Source of the DNA: Apiotrichum sp. Y4204
Lineage: Eukaryota > Basidiomycota > Tremellomycetes > Trichosporonales > Trichosporonaceae
Length of the DNA: 64,000 nucleotides
Assembly (NCBI GenBank): GCA_025531455.1
Contig: JAMYHL010000006.1
Span: 930,001-994,000 of the forward strand
Direction: 5' to 3'
Positions 21,173 through 33,180 of this stretch are shown here, one piece after another. The translations under genes and the position numbers were made by a program. Positions within the stretch are counted from its first letter, which is position 1. Every line of letters begins with the position of its first letter. Under the pieces are notes generated by a model. That model searched no databases, was not told the origin of the DNA, and worked only from the letters and a program-made list of their open reading frames with translations.

Positions 21173-24100
21173 ATTGAGAGAATGGCGGCGGTGGGTGAAG
21201 TGCCACGAAAGTGAGAGAGTGTGCTGAGAGTGATTGGGAACGATAAGATGGTTCGAGAGCAGCTCGAACGCAAAGTGTTATAGATCCTCGACGTCGGTTG
21301 CTTGCATCCAACATTCTCCCCACAATGACCACTTGTGGGCTTTCGGGTCAAGGCCGTCGGCTACATGGCACCGGCGCATTTCCGGACAGCCGGTGACCTG
21401 CGTCGGCCATGTCCGATGACCGAGCGACGGAATACGTCTGGAATGCTGCTGCTACTGTATGTACCTGCGACGCGACGGATCTGGGCGGCCGTGGAGGCGC
21501 GTCTACATGCATGAACCTGCAGGTCACTAAGTGCAGCTCCCGTTCCGATCAACTCTGTATGTTCATGTTGAAGTGTATGGTACGTCTGTTCGATAATGGT
21601 ACTGTATGTATCCTTCTCACTGCATCGCTCATCGCAGTGACTCTCGTTTGGCTGCCGCCCAAAACTGAACTCGTCTGGGCGGGGGACAAGCTGACTCGTA
21701 ACAATGACTCACGAGCGGGTTAGGGCGCAACGGGATGAAGAGAGGAATTGGCAGCTGCTGTGGGTTTAACAGAGGCTGGCTGAACAAAGGTTGGGGATGC
21801 CGTTGCTGTTCCGTTGCTGTGAGCCTTTAGGAGCGCTTTGAGCTGAAGGCTGAGAGCTGCCGGCTGGCCGCTGGCTGCCCGTTGGTGTGGGCTTGACAAA
21901 GGTCGGTAGCCCCGCACCTGTTCCATTGTTATTATTATTGGGGTCTCCAGAAGCGCTATGAACTGAGGACCCACGTCCAATTGTCTCTGCATGTTGATAT
22001 CGAGGCGGGTCACTTGAGACACTCCCCCACAGAAGGAGGAGGTTCGTCAGGAGGTTTGTTGTTTTTTGATTGTTGTGGCACAATGTTGCTGAGGTTTTGG
22101 ATTCTGTAAGACCGTGAAGCTGGAGTTCGGTTAACTCATCTGCTCAACCCGTCATTCGTCCTTCATTCGCTCGTCCTGCGTTCATTGTTCATGTGGCGCT
22201 CTTTGACCTCGTTGCTTTCCCCCTTCTCCGTAGTGTCACCCGCAGTCGACAGTCGGCAGCTGTGAGAGGGGAGGAGGGTTACGCGGAGGTCTCCAGTCTG
22301 GTCGCACTTTTGGTAAGGAGTGTGTTGAAAGAGTTTACGGCAGAATCGGCAGTGAAATTGCGAGGTTGTGGCTTTCAAGCATTGGTTCCAGCGCAGCTGA
22401 GTAACAATATATTACCAAAAAAGATTTCAGCAATCCAATAGACAATGACCATACAAAGGCCAAATACGAGTCGGAAGGACAATGTAAATCTCTCAGAATG
22501 CAGCATATCCCTGGGTTTGATCTTAGCTTCTGGACCCGCCTTTAATGACGGTCCCCTCCTAGCCCGCCAATTCTCTATAGCAGGTCTGAAGGTGATGGCC
22601 CAGGAGCACCTATTGTCAACGTTTATCGTTCGGAGCAAAGATTGCGCGTCGTGCTGATGCAAGGGAAGATCGTTTGTCAGGTGCGAGCGAGGGGATTGTA
22701 GGACTGGAGCAAGTGCGCTCAGAGTTGAATGGTTATATCCTGAAGAAAAACTTAATACAGCATAATCTCAGTAAGGTTGCTGAACCGTGAGGGTTTAGGA
22801 AAGAGGGAGGAGATCGAAGGCAAGGCTCAGAAACAGCAGAAGTCAGTCGATGTACAAGGCTACTGTTGACCGCGTTCGCTGGCTGTTCGTCTGTCGGTCA
22901 AGATCGTTTCAAACCCGTCATCCCGATGGCGAGGTGACCGTGCGCTAAGACATTTGGTAAAGGTCGTCAGCTATTCGGAATCGACCAGCTGGAACGGGCC
23001 GTTGCAGGCCACTTGAGCTGTCAGTATTGAGTGAGTATGCAGCTGTAGACGATTAGTCATTTCACGCCGATTATGGACGTTTGTTTTCTTTCACTGATGG
23101 AAGAATAAGTGTTAGGATGGAATGGATGTTAGTACGAGCGTGGGTGTGTTTGGCCAAGCGTCAGATGGAACATGAGAAGAGTAGTAAAGTGTGCGAGTGA
23201 TTGGCGTCACTTCCACGATCCACGACCTACATGAGTGTCTGATGTGCGAGAGTGCGGCAGGTGCGATACGCATGTACGCGATCGTGCACATCTGCCACGC
23301 GATCCCAATCTTCGACGAGCATGTGGAACGGATACTCACGACATTGCAAGCTGAACACAAAGGTTCTCGGAAAGACCGCGGAATTCCGCACCACGCGAAA
23401 CACTATGGTGGCCGCAAATGTTGCCCACCTCTGCCACTGAGCACCAGTTCACCTTGTCCATCAATTTCCGAGCCGGCCTTCAACCGGACATGAATGTGCA
23501 TGTGGACGGGACGACGGGAGCGTGACTCGAGAAGCGCGAGAAGGCTGCTGCATGCTGCAATGCTGCACATGCTCCACAGGCCACAGAACCACCATTGAGT
23601 GTTTCTCACGCTCTGCAAACTGACTGAAACTAACCAGGGAACAGCAAATGGAGCCGACCATCACGAGCAACAGGACGACCGTGCGGCGCGCTCCAGGCCT
23701 CGAGGGCATGGCGAGTGGCGCAGTTGCTTGTGTCCATTAGAGGTCCGGTCCGCGTCGTCCCTCGCGGTTGAGCCAATGCGCGGCGCTTAAGGTCCCGAGC
23801 CGCAAGGCCGAGAACGCTGCATGACATCCCAGGATATACATGGTCGTGCACTACGGATCATGAGGACGCGACGCTGCGCGCGCTTGTAGACTCAAGCCAC
23901 GCAGTCCTCCCAGCGGCTGGCTCACACTGTCAGAATGATATTTGCTCACATATGACATTAGATCAACGTCCGAGACATAACGCGGGTCGGGGAATTTCTT
24001 GGCAGCACCCAACGCGGTAAGCGCTACAGGACCACGGCCGTACCGCACGGCCATTCACTGGGTGCCGTTCGCCTCCGAGTGCCGGATGATGTCGATGAGA

Positions 24101-24304
24101 AACTGTGAAGCGCTACGGCCTGCCCACTCTTTTTGACATACTTTCAATGATGGTGCACTGGCACTCTGTTGCTATATATTCTACTAGGAGCCAGATTTGC
24201 CGCCTCCGTTGACGCCTGCCCATCATCCACCAGGGACTACTGAACGAGAACTCTTGACATCTAGAGCGTCACAGCTCGCAGTCCGCAAAACTCATCCCAT
24301 CAAA
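21173..24304. other. Long gene-poor, relatively AT-rich stretch
   Basis: Three kilobases between two divergent genes without a supported gene. A minus-strand frame at 22083-21720 encodes Asn/Ser/Pro-rich peptides with a repeated NGTG...PTFV...KPT word in two different frames, which might be a decayed secreted protein. Frames at 22163-22662 (minus) and 23191-23493 (plus) have patches of protein-like sequence but no family signature. No tRNA and no transposon ends were seen. Confidence 0.4.
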
Positions 24305-25745
24305 ATGACAGCATCCCAGCGGCGTCCGTCGCGTCTGCCCGGTGAAATGGAGGGTGAGTCTGCACTGCGGTACTCGAGCCTCTGCATCGCTAACAGACAG
24401 TCGGTCTTGGTGATGTTTTCCTGCCAACACAGGCACCGCACCCCGTCCCACGTCGCGCGCCGCCTTCATGGATCGAGGGTTGGGAATTGCGCCGCCCGCA
24501 ATGGGTCGTCGAGTGCATCGCCGAGTTCACGGGCGTGCTCGTTTTCTGCTGGGCGGGCATGGGCGCGACGGCATGTTTCTACACTACCCGCGAGGCAGGA
24601 CAGCCGGCCATGGGATCTATGCTCAGCGTGGCGTTTGCATGGACTTTTGGGTGAGTCGCTGATTGGTTTCTGATGGTGGTTGTGCCTGTACTGCCTTGAT
24701 TCATGAGGATCATGATGGTCGCCTACTGTGTCGTGCCCACTGCGCGAGTCTGGCCAGCCGCGACCAGGGTGTCATTAATGTCACAGGACCATCTTGGCAC
24801 CGTTGGTGCCGAGTCGTTGCCGCGGCTCTCTAGATCTGTCGCCCACCATCAACAGCTCAGGCTGAGTGGGTGTTCTTCGGCCTGAACGCAGTCGATCGGC
24901 AATGCTTATCAGCTGGCACAGCCTACCGTCTCAAGTTACAGCCGCAAGATACGAATGCTGACCGCAGCGTCGCCCTCGCCGTCGTTCTCGTCGGACCGAC
25001 ATCCGGAGGGCACCTTAACCCTGGTGTCACAATCGCGCTGGCCATCTTCAAGGGCTTCCAGTGGCGCAAAGTGCCGTACTACATCGCCTCGCAGATCTCG
25101 GGGGCCTTCGTTGCGGGCTGCCTGATCTATGCTCAGTTTCGCCCCGCCTTGCGCCAGATCACGGAGAGGATGATCGCAGCGGGCGAGGAGAACCTAATCT
25201 TCACACCCGCCGGGCCGGCCGGCACGATCGGGCTTTTCCTCAACCCCGGACAACCTATCGGCACGGTACTGATCAATGAGCTCGCGTGCACGATCATCAT
25301 CGCGATCGGAATCTTCTCCGTGCTCGACCCGGCAAACCACTTCGTCGCGCCCGCGTCCGCCGCCTTTGTGATCTCCATTCTGTTCTTCATCTCCCTGCTG
25401 GTCTTTACAGTCAACGGCGTGGCGCTGAACAGCGCGCGCGACCTCGGCTCGCGGTTTGCAGTTGCATGTTTCTGGGGGCGGGGTGCGTTCCCAGCCAAAT
25501 ACTCGGCGCTCTCGGCGCTGACGAACATTCTCGGCATGTCGCTCGGTGGGCTGTTCCACACGCTCTTCCTCAGCGACGCGATCCTCAAGCCCAAGCAGCC
25601 GAAGAGCCTCTCCGCACAGCGCGAGCACATTCAGCGCGCGCTCGAGGCCAGGCTTGCAGGGAACAACATTGGCACAAGTGGTGCCAGCAGCGAGGTGACG
25701 AAGAATGGCGACCTGGTGCACATCGAGGAACACGATATGGTCTAG
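24305..25745 (+). CDS. Aquaglyceroporin (MIP family) with altered NPA boxes
   Basis: Channel for glycerol and/or water in the plasma membrane. Exons 24305..24353, 24401..24650 and 24968..25745 give 358 residues; introns are 47 and 317 nt. The first helix carries WVVECIAEFTGVLVFCWAG; the first pore box reads SGGHLNPG (residues 117-119 NPG instead of NPA); the second reads LNSARDLG (residues 254-256 NSA instead of NPA) with the selectivity Arg (257) and the following Asp (258) that marks glycerol facilitators. Six hydrophobic helices are present. The N terminus is short and the C-terminal tail of about 60 residues is hydrophilic. The changed pore boxes are directly seen; their effect on selectivity is unknown. 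Confidence 0.9.
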
Positions 25746-26391
25746 GTTGCCTTGAACTGCGGTCTTTCAGCATGGGACATTGACTCGAGTAAGTGTATAA
25801 TCATAGTTTAGAATGATATAGATGCGAGAGTGTTCCACAATGTACGTTCGATGTGTTCCGTGTGTCTGTCTCGTTGTCGATAGAGGCAAGCCGGAAGCCA
25901 CCTGTGGTGTAGACGGGACGCCAAGGGTCTTGGGTGTGTGCAGATTGCGCTGAACAACTGCGGTAGCCGGCGGTAGCGGCCATTGTTCATGAACCCAGTG
26001 CACACCTCTGAGCGGCAGCGGATAAATGTCAGCGTTCACGTTGTCGGTCGCGACATTCAAGGTCTTGGCCGCACTGAGGCACTTGCGGCCTTGGCCACCC
26101 TTGGCAGGCAGGTTTGGAAGCATAAACAGGCGGCACATGCCACCGGCTATCCACTCGGCAGACGGAATGCCCCGCAGATCCGAGATTGCAACCACGAGAC
26201 TCCACCAGTCACTCCCCACAGCGTCCCTTGCCAGAATCGTGCCCCGCAGGGAGGTACGGGGGCCACTATATAATCTCTTTCCTAGTCACCTGTGCGACAT
26301 GTGCGTGACACTGTGTTGATGGCAACAACGCCTCAATAGGGGTTGAATGGCTGGCAGGTGGCCGAGAAGTGAGGCAGCTTGGGCAGCAACA

Positions 26392-26490
26392 AATCGACGT
26401 TGGGTTATGAGCACGACCGACAAATCGACGTCGAGCGCGCGCAATCGACGTTGGGTAATGAGCGCCTCATCGACGATGAGTAATGAGCGG
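26392..26490 (+). repeat. Degenerate tandem repeat with AATCGACGTTGGGTAATGAG units
   Basis: Four imperfect copies start near 26392, 26423, 26443 and 26468; the core ATCGACG is kept in all and TAATGAGC/TTATGAGC in three. It lies outside any gene I can support. Confidence 0.7.
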
Positions 26491-26748
26491 GGCCCGGCCT
26501 CGCTTCGAGCACTGCCAAGGAATCTCCAAGATGAGGCCCCGCTGCCCCAAAGGTACCAATGTGTGCGCGCCAGAGAATACATAGACGGGTATCGCTCAGG
26601 ACAGCGGCCGGCCATGATATCCATGACCCCGAGGTCAGAGATCCGGTCCAGCCGAGGTGCATGGGGCGGTGGGCATGTACGGCGGCGTTCATGGCGTGGC
26701 ATGCGTAGTGGCCGTAGTGGGCTGGTGCTCTACGGCTATTGCTACACC

Positions 26749-26766
26749 GGGGGGGGGGGGGGGGGG
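26749..26766 (+). repeat. Homopolymer run of 18 G
   Basis: Eighteen consecutive G. It could form G-quadruplex structure and its length may not be exact, because such runs are error-prone in sequencing. Confidence 0.9.
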
Positions 26767-27108
26767 CAAGACTGCCCCGGATCCATAGCGCGGAGCAACA
26801 TGGTGGCGCACGGTTCGGGCATGGGGCACCGTTGTATGTATGTGTATGTGTCTTGGATCGTTCTTGCCTTGCATCTCTATCCTTATCACCCGTTGTGGTT
26901 CCTATGAGATAATGTCACAACAAAGGGAATGATCCACGCGAACACCGGATCGTCTCTTCTGTCGTCTTCCAGATCGCCATCTTGTTGATAACATAAAAAT
27001 CGACATCAACAGAACACTGAACGAAAACTCGAAAGCTTTTCACACCCTTTGCGCGGAGCAAATACGACTCTTTCCCCCCCGTACTCCCTCTTGCCCCGCC
27101 TGCCCGGG

Positions 27109-30100
27109 ATGATGCTCGACTTTGGCAAGCCCGCACCTGGCCGGGATTCGGGATTCATAAATCACGCCCAGGGTGGCACTCCACGGTCATGGCCAATGTC
27201 CATGTTCCTCCTCGCTCCATCGCCGTCGTCAACCTCGTCAGCTCCAGGCGCCCGAGACGGCCGAGATGGAGCATCCCCCCCAGCAGCCAACCACCTCCCA
27301 GCCACTCCCAGCTCCACATCCACTCCTCCAGACGAACGCCGGGACACCGCTTCTGAGAATCCCACTGCCCACACCACCTCGAACGACGCCGAAAGCCCAA
27401 CTAGCGACGACACTCCGCATCAGCGTCCACTCCGCCGCTCCGTCCTTGCACCGCTGAGAAGCGCCACGACCCGTACATCGGTTTCCCTCCCTCTTTCTTC
27501 TTATACTCCTCCGCCCAGCGTCGCCAATCCGAACCCCGCACCCCGTACTCCGCCAACACCAGACGCCCCACCACCCACCACTCTTCCCAGCTCCTTTCCG
27601 GTCCCTTCCCAGCACGACCACAGCCCAGCCCTGCGCCTCGTGCTAGAGAGTTTCGGAGACGCTGGCGAGCAAGCCGACCAGCCCCACACCCAGCCTCCAC
27701 CGCCCGAGCGCCAGCGACGCGGCTCACGCGCTCGTCCCCAGCAGCAGCCGCCGCCGCGATCGCCGGAGGCCACAGGCCCAACCATGACGAACGGTCGCAA
27801 GCGCGCGGCCACTGGTGCTGACGAGCCCCAGCGTTACAAGAAACGTCCGTATGGCCATTCTTGCCTCGTGAGTACTTATAACCACGTTTTACATCGCGTG
27901 CACATCTGTGTCTTTGGTCGTTTGACCTTGGCATTGCGTCCCACATGTCCACAAACTCAGATTTACATCTTGAAGCCACGACTAATGCCAGGCCTGCCGC
28001 GAGCGCAAGATCAAGTGCGAGGAGGTAGATACTCCGCCATGTCGCGGATGCCGTGAGACGAACACGGTGTGCGAGCCGGTCGAGCGTGTGCGCGTGCCCC
28101 GACAGACGAAGGACACCGAGGCCGTTCTAGCCGACTTTGAAAAGCGTATCCGCCGACTAGAGGGGCTCGCCGATGGAAATAGCCTGGGCGGTCCGTCCAA
28201 TGCGCAGGCCATCCAGCCGGCTCCGAAACAAGAAGCCGCCTCGGGACCGCCGTCCATCACCCACCCTCCTGGACCGAGTCGGCGCACAGAGCACGAGGAG
28301 CCCCGCAGGGGCGGCGAAGCGACAGTGACCGTCGGCACTGTCGCCCCTCCTGGCGAGGTGTTGGCCAGTGGCAGCTCAGATACCCATGATGAGCATGCTG
28401 AAGACACGCTCGGTCGACCGCAGTACCATCTCGGCAACTCTGCTCGGCCAGTGTACCATGGCGAGCTGAGTATGTTTGACGACTCGGGCACGCGACCCAC
28501 GGCGCCAGCATCGCCGCGCTTCGACAGTACATCCCCAGCCAACTGGACCGAGGAGCGCCTCCGCGCGGCCGCCCGGCTTCGCCACCGCTACGCGACGGCA
28601 GACGAGGCCGAGCAGTGGCTCGACACATACTTTTCCTGGGCGAGTCCAGTGTACGCTGTCGTTCACCGCCCATTGTTCATACGGGACATGGCCCTCGACG
28701 GCCCGTATTTCTCCGAGTTCCTCCTCATTGTCATCTACATATCCGGCATCCGTTTCTCGGCAGGTCTACCGGAGCGCGAGCGAGCTCAGCGCGGCGAACA
28801 GTATGTCAGCCTCGCGATGAGCATGCTCGCCGAGGAGACCATGGCACCGGGGCGGATTCCAACTATCCGTGAGTATGATCCAGACAAGAGCGTCGAGACA
28901 AGAGCGTCACTCGGCCTTCAGCCGAGGTTGCCTCAGAAACTACGGCCGTTGTGAACACCAACGCTAACCACTCTCAGAGGCACTACTTGGTCTCGCTGGC
29001 CGCCAATGTGCTATCGGCAAAACCAGCCAGGCATGGATGCTCACCGGCATGGCGATCAGGATGATGCAAGACGTAAGTGACTGTGTACTGCATGAACGGC
29101 AGTTTGAACGACGATCTGACCTTCAGATGGGCTTGCATCTCCCAGTAGACCAGGATGTCTCTGCGCACAAGTTCTCCCCGGAGGAGCGCGACATGCGGAA
29201 CCGGTTGTTCTGGAGTGCATACTGCTGGGACAAGACGATGAGTTTGACACTCGGACGCGAGCCGAGCCTAGCCTCCCGGCCGGGCTTCACACCGGACTCG
29301 CTACCCGAAGACCCGGACGACGAAACAGATTGGTCGCCGTGTCTTCCCGAGGGCACGCTGCCGTTAGACAGGCCGTACCCGAAGCGCAAGCTGCTCAAGA
29401 CGTTCACGCTCCGCCACTCGGCGGCACTGAACCTCATCCTCGAGTCGATCCTCACCAACATGTACTCACCCTCGCGGCCGAATGCGCGTTCGCTGTCTTT
29501 CATCCGTTCGGCTATTGACCGCCTCGACGCGTGGAGGAAACAGCTGCCGGCTGAGATCAAGATCGAAGCGCACTCGCTCCCGGCAGTCAGCCCGCCAGCA
29601 AATACTGTCATCCTAAAGTAAGTAAGATCGTGGTCTCGATGCCAGGGCCTTCACTTACGCCACAGCCTCCTGTACCACACGATCCGTATCCTCATCTACC
29701 GCCCTCTCCTCACGGCAAACAGCCGCTCCGCTCTCGCATCGAGTGCGCTTACGCACTGCCGAAACGCGTCGGCCGAGACGGGCGCTGTGCTGTCGCTGTG
29801 GGGCCAGACGTTTGGTCACTTCAATCACCACTTCCTCTTCGTCTACTGCTGCTTTATCTCTGCGTGAGTGCCTATCTGTAAACAAATTCTGACTTCAAGT
29901 GGAGTCGACATCATCCTTATTCGTACGGGCAACCCGTTCGTGCGCGACGAGGCGTTCCAGCGGGTGCACACCTCGCTCGACATTTTGGAGCAGGCCTCGA
30001 CACAAGGTCCGGGTATCCGCCGGGGAATCGCAAACATCCGTGCGCAGCTGGACCGCGCAACAAAGGGCGAGGTTACGTTCCCGAAGGAACCGGCGTTCGA

Positions 30101-30335
30101 CATCGAGCGTGGGGTGGGCGGCGAGGCCCCCAACGGGCTTATCGACCCGAGCGAGATGATGGACAGCGCGGCGAACACGGCCCACACGCACGCGACGCAG
30201 GTTCAGCAGGACATGCAGTGGTTCACGGACGGGGATCTCTGGGACCACCAGACTCTGCTGGACATTCTGAGCGCTGCGCCAATTTCTACCGAGGATCCGT
30301 TCGCGTTTACCGAACAGAGCCTGCTGCCATTCTAG
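27109..30335 (+). CDS. Zn(II)2Cys6 fungal transcription factor
   Basis: Exons 27109..27867, 27992..28868, 28978..29072, 29127..29617, 29666..29863 and 29900..30335 give 951 residues. The first exon is a long Pro/Ser/Thr-rich disordered arm ending in a basic stretch (NGRKRAATG...KKRPYG) and the zinc cluster is split by intron 1: Cys 252, 255, 262, 270, 273 and 280, rebuilt as C-x2-C-x6-C-x7-C-x2-C-x6-C. A short coiled coil follows (ADFEKRIRRLEGL). The middle part matches the fungal_trans regulatory domain, with MRNRLFWSAYCWDKTMSLTLGREPS as the hallmark segment. Intron 5 is 36 nt. The start is the first ATG in frame; upstream in-frame codons lack ATG. Target genes cannot be told; the neighbours are a channel and an acid phosphatase. 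Confidence 0.9.
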
Positions 30336-30790
30336 GGGAGAGGAGATGCGTTGTCAGTTATATACATGTATTACCGTGGATGTACCGTTCTGGTTCTTTG
30401 AGAACATGCCGAGGTGAGCCTCACATTGCGACACACGTTCGATGTTGAGAGCCCCGTTATGGAAATTGTACACAGGAGCTCATCCCATTCATCACATCAA
30501 CAGCCCACATTGACGATGCCGCCGGGTTAGGCCGTCGATATCTAAATAAAGCACGCGGAGACCGAGATAAGCTTCGGTGACGTCGAAGATAACAGACGCG
30601 TCCACAAACGTGCCTCTTCTCACTCGCTGAGCGTCCACAACAATGCACGTTTCATAGTAGCGTGGGATTGCGGCTGTTGCGTACCATGCTGAACATCAAT
30701 GTTCTATGTAAAGTGTACAGGCAGCATGGTAGCTCTTGGGGCCTCACAGATGCTATGGACGCTTGGCCCATGTGGACCGGACAAGCACTG
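30336..30790. other. Intergenic region
   Basis: 3' region of the transcription factor gene and upstream region of the acid phosphatase gene. A TATAAG element lies at 30794-30799, 45-50 bases before the phosphatase start. Nothing else is seen. Confidence 0.5.
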
Positions 30791-30843
30791 AGATATAAGT
30801 GACTCCAGCTATTCCCCCACCATCTCTCCTCAGCCATCGCTCA

Positions 30844-32752
30844 ATGTTCGCGACCCTCCTCCTCCTCCCGCTGGCGGCCTCGGCGCCGGCCCGGCCGGCC
30901 CTCGCCCCGCGCGCAGTCGACACGACGTACCCGTACACGGGCCCCGAGATTCCCATCGGCGACCTGGTCGACCACACCGTACAGGGCAATGGAAAGGGCT
31001 TCCCGCGCCTCCGCATGCCGCCCGCCGTCTCCCCCGCCCCCGGAGATGTAACTAACAACATCAATGTCATCTCGACCGCCCTCTTCCCCGGCGGCGTAAA
31101 CGTGCATTTCCAGACGCCGTTCGGAATCGGGTGTAACCCCAAGGTGCACTGGGGCACCAAGGCCGACAAGCTGGTGCACACCGCCGAGGGATTTACTCAT
31201 ACGTGAGGGGACTGTGGTTTTGGTGTCGCTGATGGCAGGTACGACCGCACGCCGCCGTGTTCGCTCGCGGACCCGACGCAGTGCTCGCAGTTCTTCCACG
31301 AGGTGCGCATCTCCGTCCCCGCTGGCGAGACGGTGTATTACCAGATTCCGGGAGGTAACGGCACGACGCCGTCGGATGTGCTCTCTGTGACTACCGCGCC
31401 GAAGGCTGGGGACCACAAGCCGTTTTCGGTCGCTGTTCTCGCTGATATGGGGTACACGAACGCAAAGGGCACCCATGAGCGGCTTGTCGATGCTGTGCTT
31501 GACGGTGCCCGCTTCGTGTGGCACGGCGGTGACATTTGTGAGAAATACACCGGGGGATCAGCGGCTAATATCAGCGTACGCCGACCAGTGGTTTGGCGGA
31601 ATCCTGCCGTGCGTGCTCGAGGGCCCGAACAAATGGGACCTGTGCTACAACGGCTCGGACACGACACTGCCTGGCGGGGTGATCGACAGCGACGAGTACT
31701 ACATCCCGGTGCCCGAGGGCGAGATTCCCTCGCAGGGATCGCCGTACGGCGGCGACATCTCGACAATGTACGAGACCAACTGGGACCTTTGGCAGCAGTG
31801 GATGAACTCAGTGACCAAGCACGTGCCGTACCACGTCTCTCCGGGAAACCACGAGGCCGCGTGCGCCGAGTTTGATGGACCGAACCATGAGGTCTCTGCA
31901 ATCCTCGACGACAACAAGCCGCCGGGGAGCACCAAGGCCAACAAGACGCTCACGTACTACTCGTGCCCCGAGTCCCAACGCAACTTTACGGCCTACTCGC
32001 ACCGCTTCCACATGCCCGGCGACGAGAGTGGCGGCCGCGGAAACTTCTGGTACTCGTTCGACTATGGCCTCGCGCACTTTATCACCTTCAACGGCGAGAC
32101 AGACTACGCGGCGTCGCCCGAGTGGCCGTTCATCGCCGAGCTCAAAGGCAACGAGACGCACCCGGCGCGGAACCGGACCTTCCTCACTGACTCGGGGCCG
32201 TTCGGACGCATCGACGGCGGAAAATTCGCAGACACAAAGGCGTACGAGCAGTACCAGTGGCTTGTGAACGACCTCAAGAAGGTGGACCGCAGCAAGACGC
32301 CGTGGGTGTTCGCCATGTCCCACCGCCCGATGTACTCGTCCGAGCCAGCCAAGTACCAGGACAAGATGCGCGCCGCGTTCGAGGACGTGTTCCTGCAGTA
32401 CGGGGTGGACGCATACTTCTCCGGCCATATCCACTGGTACGAGCGCCTGTGGCCCATGGGGCGCAACGGGAGCATTGCGCACGACGCAGTCGTCAACAAC
32501 CATACGTACCGCGCCGCCAAGGGGTCCATTACGCACATCATCAACGGCGCGGCGGGCAACCTCGAGTCGCACTCGGTGCTGCGCGATGGCGAGACGCAGC
32601 TCCCAATCACGGCCGCGCTCGACACCGAGAACTACGGTCTCAACAAGCTTACCGTGTTCAACGCGTCCGTCGCGCTCTGGGAGTTTGTCCACGGCAAAGA
32701 TGGCTCGAGGGGAGACTATGTCTACCTCGTCAAGGATGGGAAGAAACATTAA
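30844..32752 (+). CDS. Secreted purple acid phosphatase
   Basis: Di-metal phosphomonoesterase that releases phosphate outside the cell. Exons 30844..31202, 31239..31537 and 31575..32752 give 611 residues; the introns are 36 and 37 nt. A 14-residue signal peptide (MFATLLLLPLAASA) is followed by an N-terminal fibronectin-like domain. The metallophosphatase motifs occur in order: DMG (Asp 189), GDISYADQW (Asp 218, completed across intron 2), GNHE (Asn 311, His 312), AMSHRPMYS (His about 469) and GHIHWYERLWP (His 504 and 506). The Tyr in GDxSY is the ligand that gives purple enzymes their colour. Many NxT/NxS sites fit a glycosylated secreted enzyme. Production is probably induced by phosphate starvation, but no site supports that here. 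Confidence 0.93.
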
Positions 32753-33180
32753 GCAAGGAGACAGTGCTGGGTCTGGGAACTCTTAATACTTCGTAGAGAC
32801 GTTAATGAATCAGTCAAGGCAGGAGCTATGAGGGCCAAAACTCTCGAACTTGAACTCTCTCTCGAGTCGTTGCCGAAGGTTGCCCGATGTCACTAGGTGC
32901 ACAGATTCGACGTCATGCCGATGCCGATCTTCGGTGGCTGAAGTAAGCATGGAGACCCCACAATCTCGGTTAACAACATTCTCATGTGCTCCACTGAGAT
33001 TCGAGTCGACAGCGTGCTCATCAACGTCCTCGACGACGAGACAAACCGAGGGCATGGGAGACAGACTAGATTGATAAGCATTGGAAGAGGGGGAAAAGTG
33101 GCCGTATTTTGTCCCTTGACGTTACTTGAGAGTGCCATTCTTCCAGGAGGGCCACTTACATCCCCTCTTCTGACCCCAAC
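32753..33180. other. Intergenic region
   Basis: 3' region of the phosphatase gene and promoter of the MFS gene, both on the plus strand. No gene or clear TATA box seen. Confidence 0.5.

Larger units (their letters stand above)
25746..27108. other. Intergenic region with repeats
   Basis: No supported gene. A minus-strand frame at 25767-26219 contains readable but unassigned peptide. The region contains a degenerate tandem repeat and a pure G run, listed separately, and ends in the promoter of the transcription factor gene. Confidence 0.45.

Noticed and set aside
25767..26219. Minus-strand frame of 150 codons
   Set aside because: Contains readable words but no known motif, and it overlaps the aquaporin 3' region; not enough to call a gene.
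27049..27108. Upstream extension of the zinc-cluster gene
   Set aside because: The frame is open but starts with TTG, not ATG; the first ATG is at 27109.
31808..32749. Long minus-strand open frame (about 313 codons)
   Set aside because: Lies opposite the acid phosphatase exon 3; it has no family motif and is low in hydrophobic core pattern.
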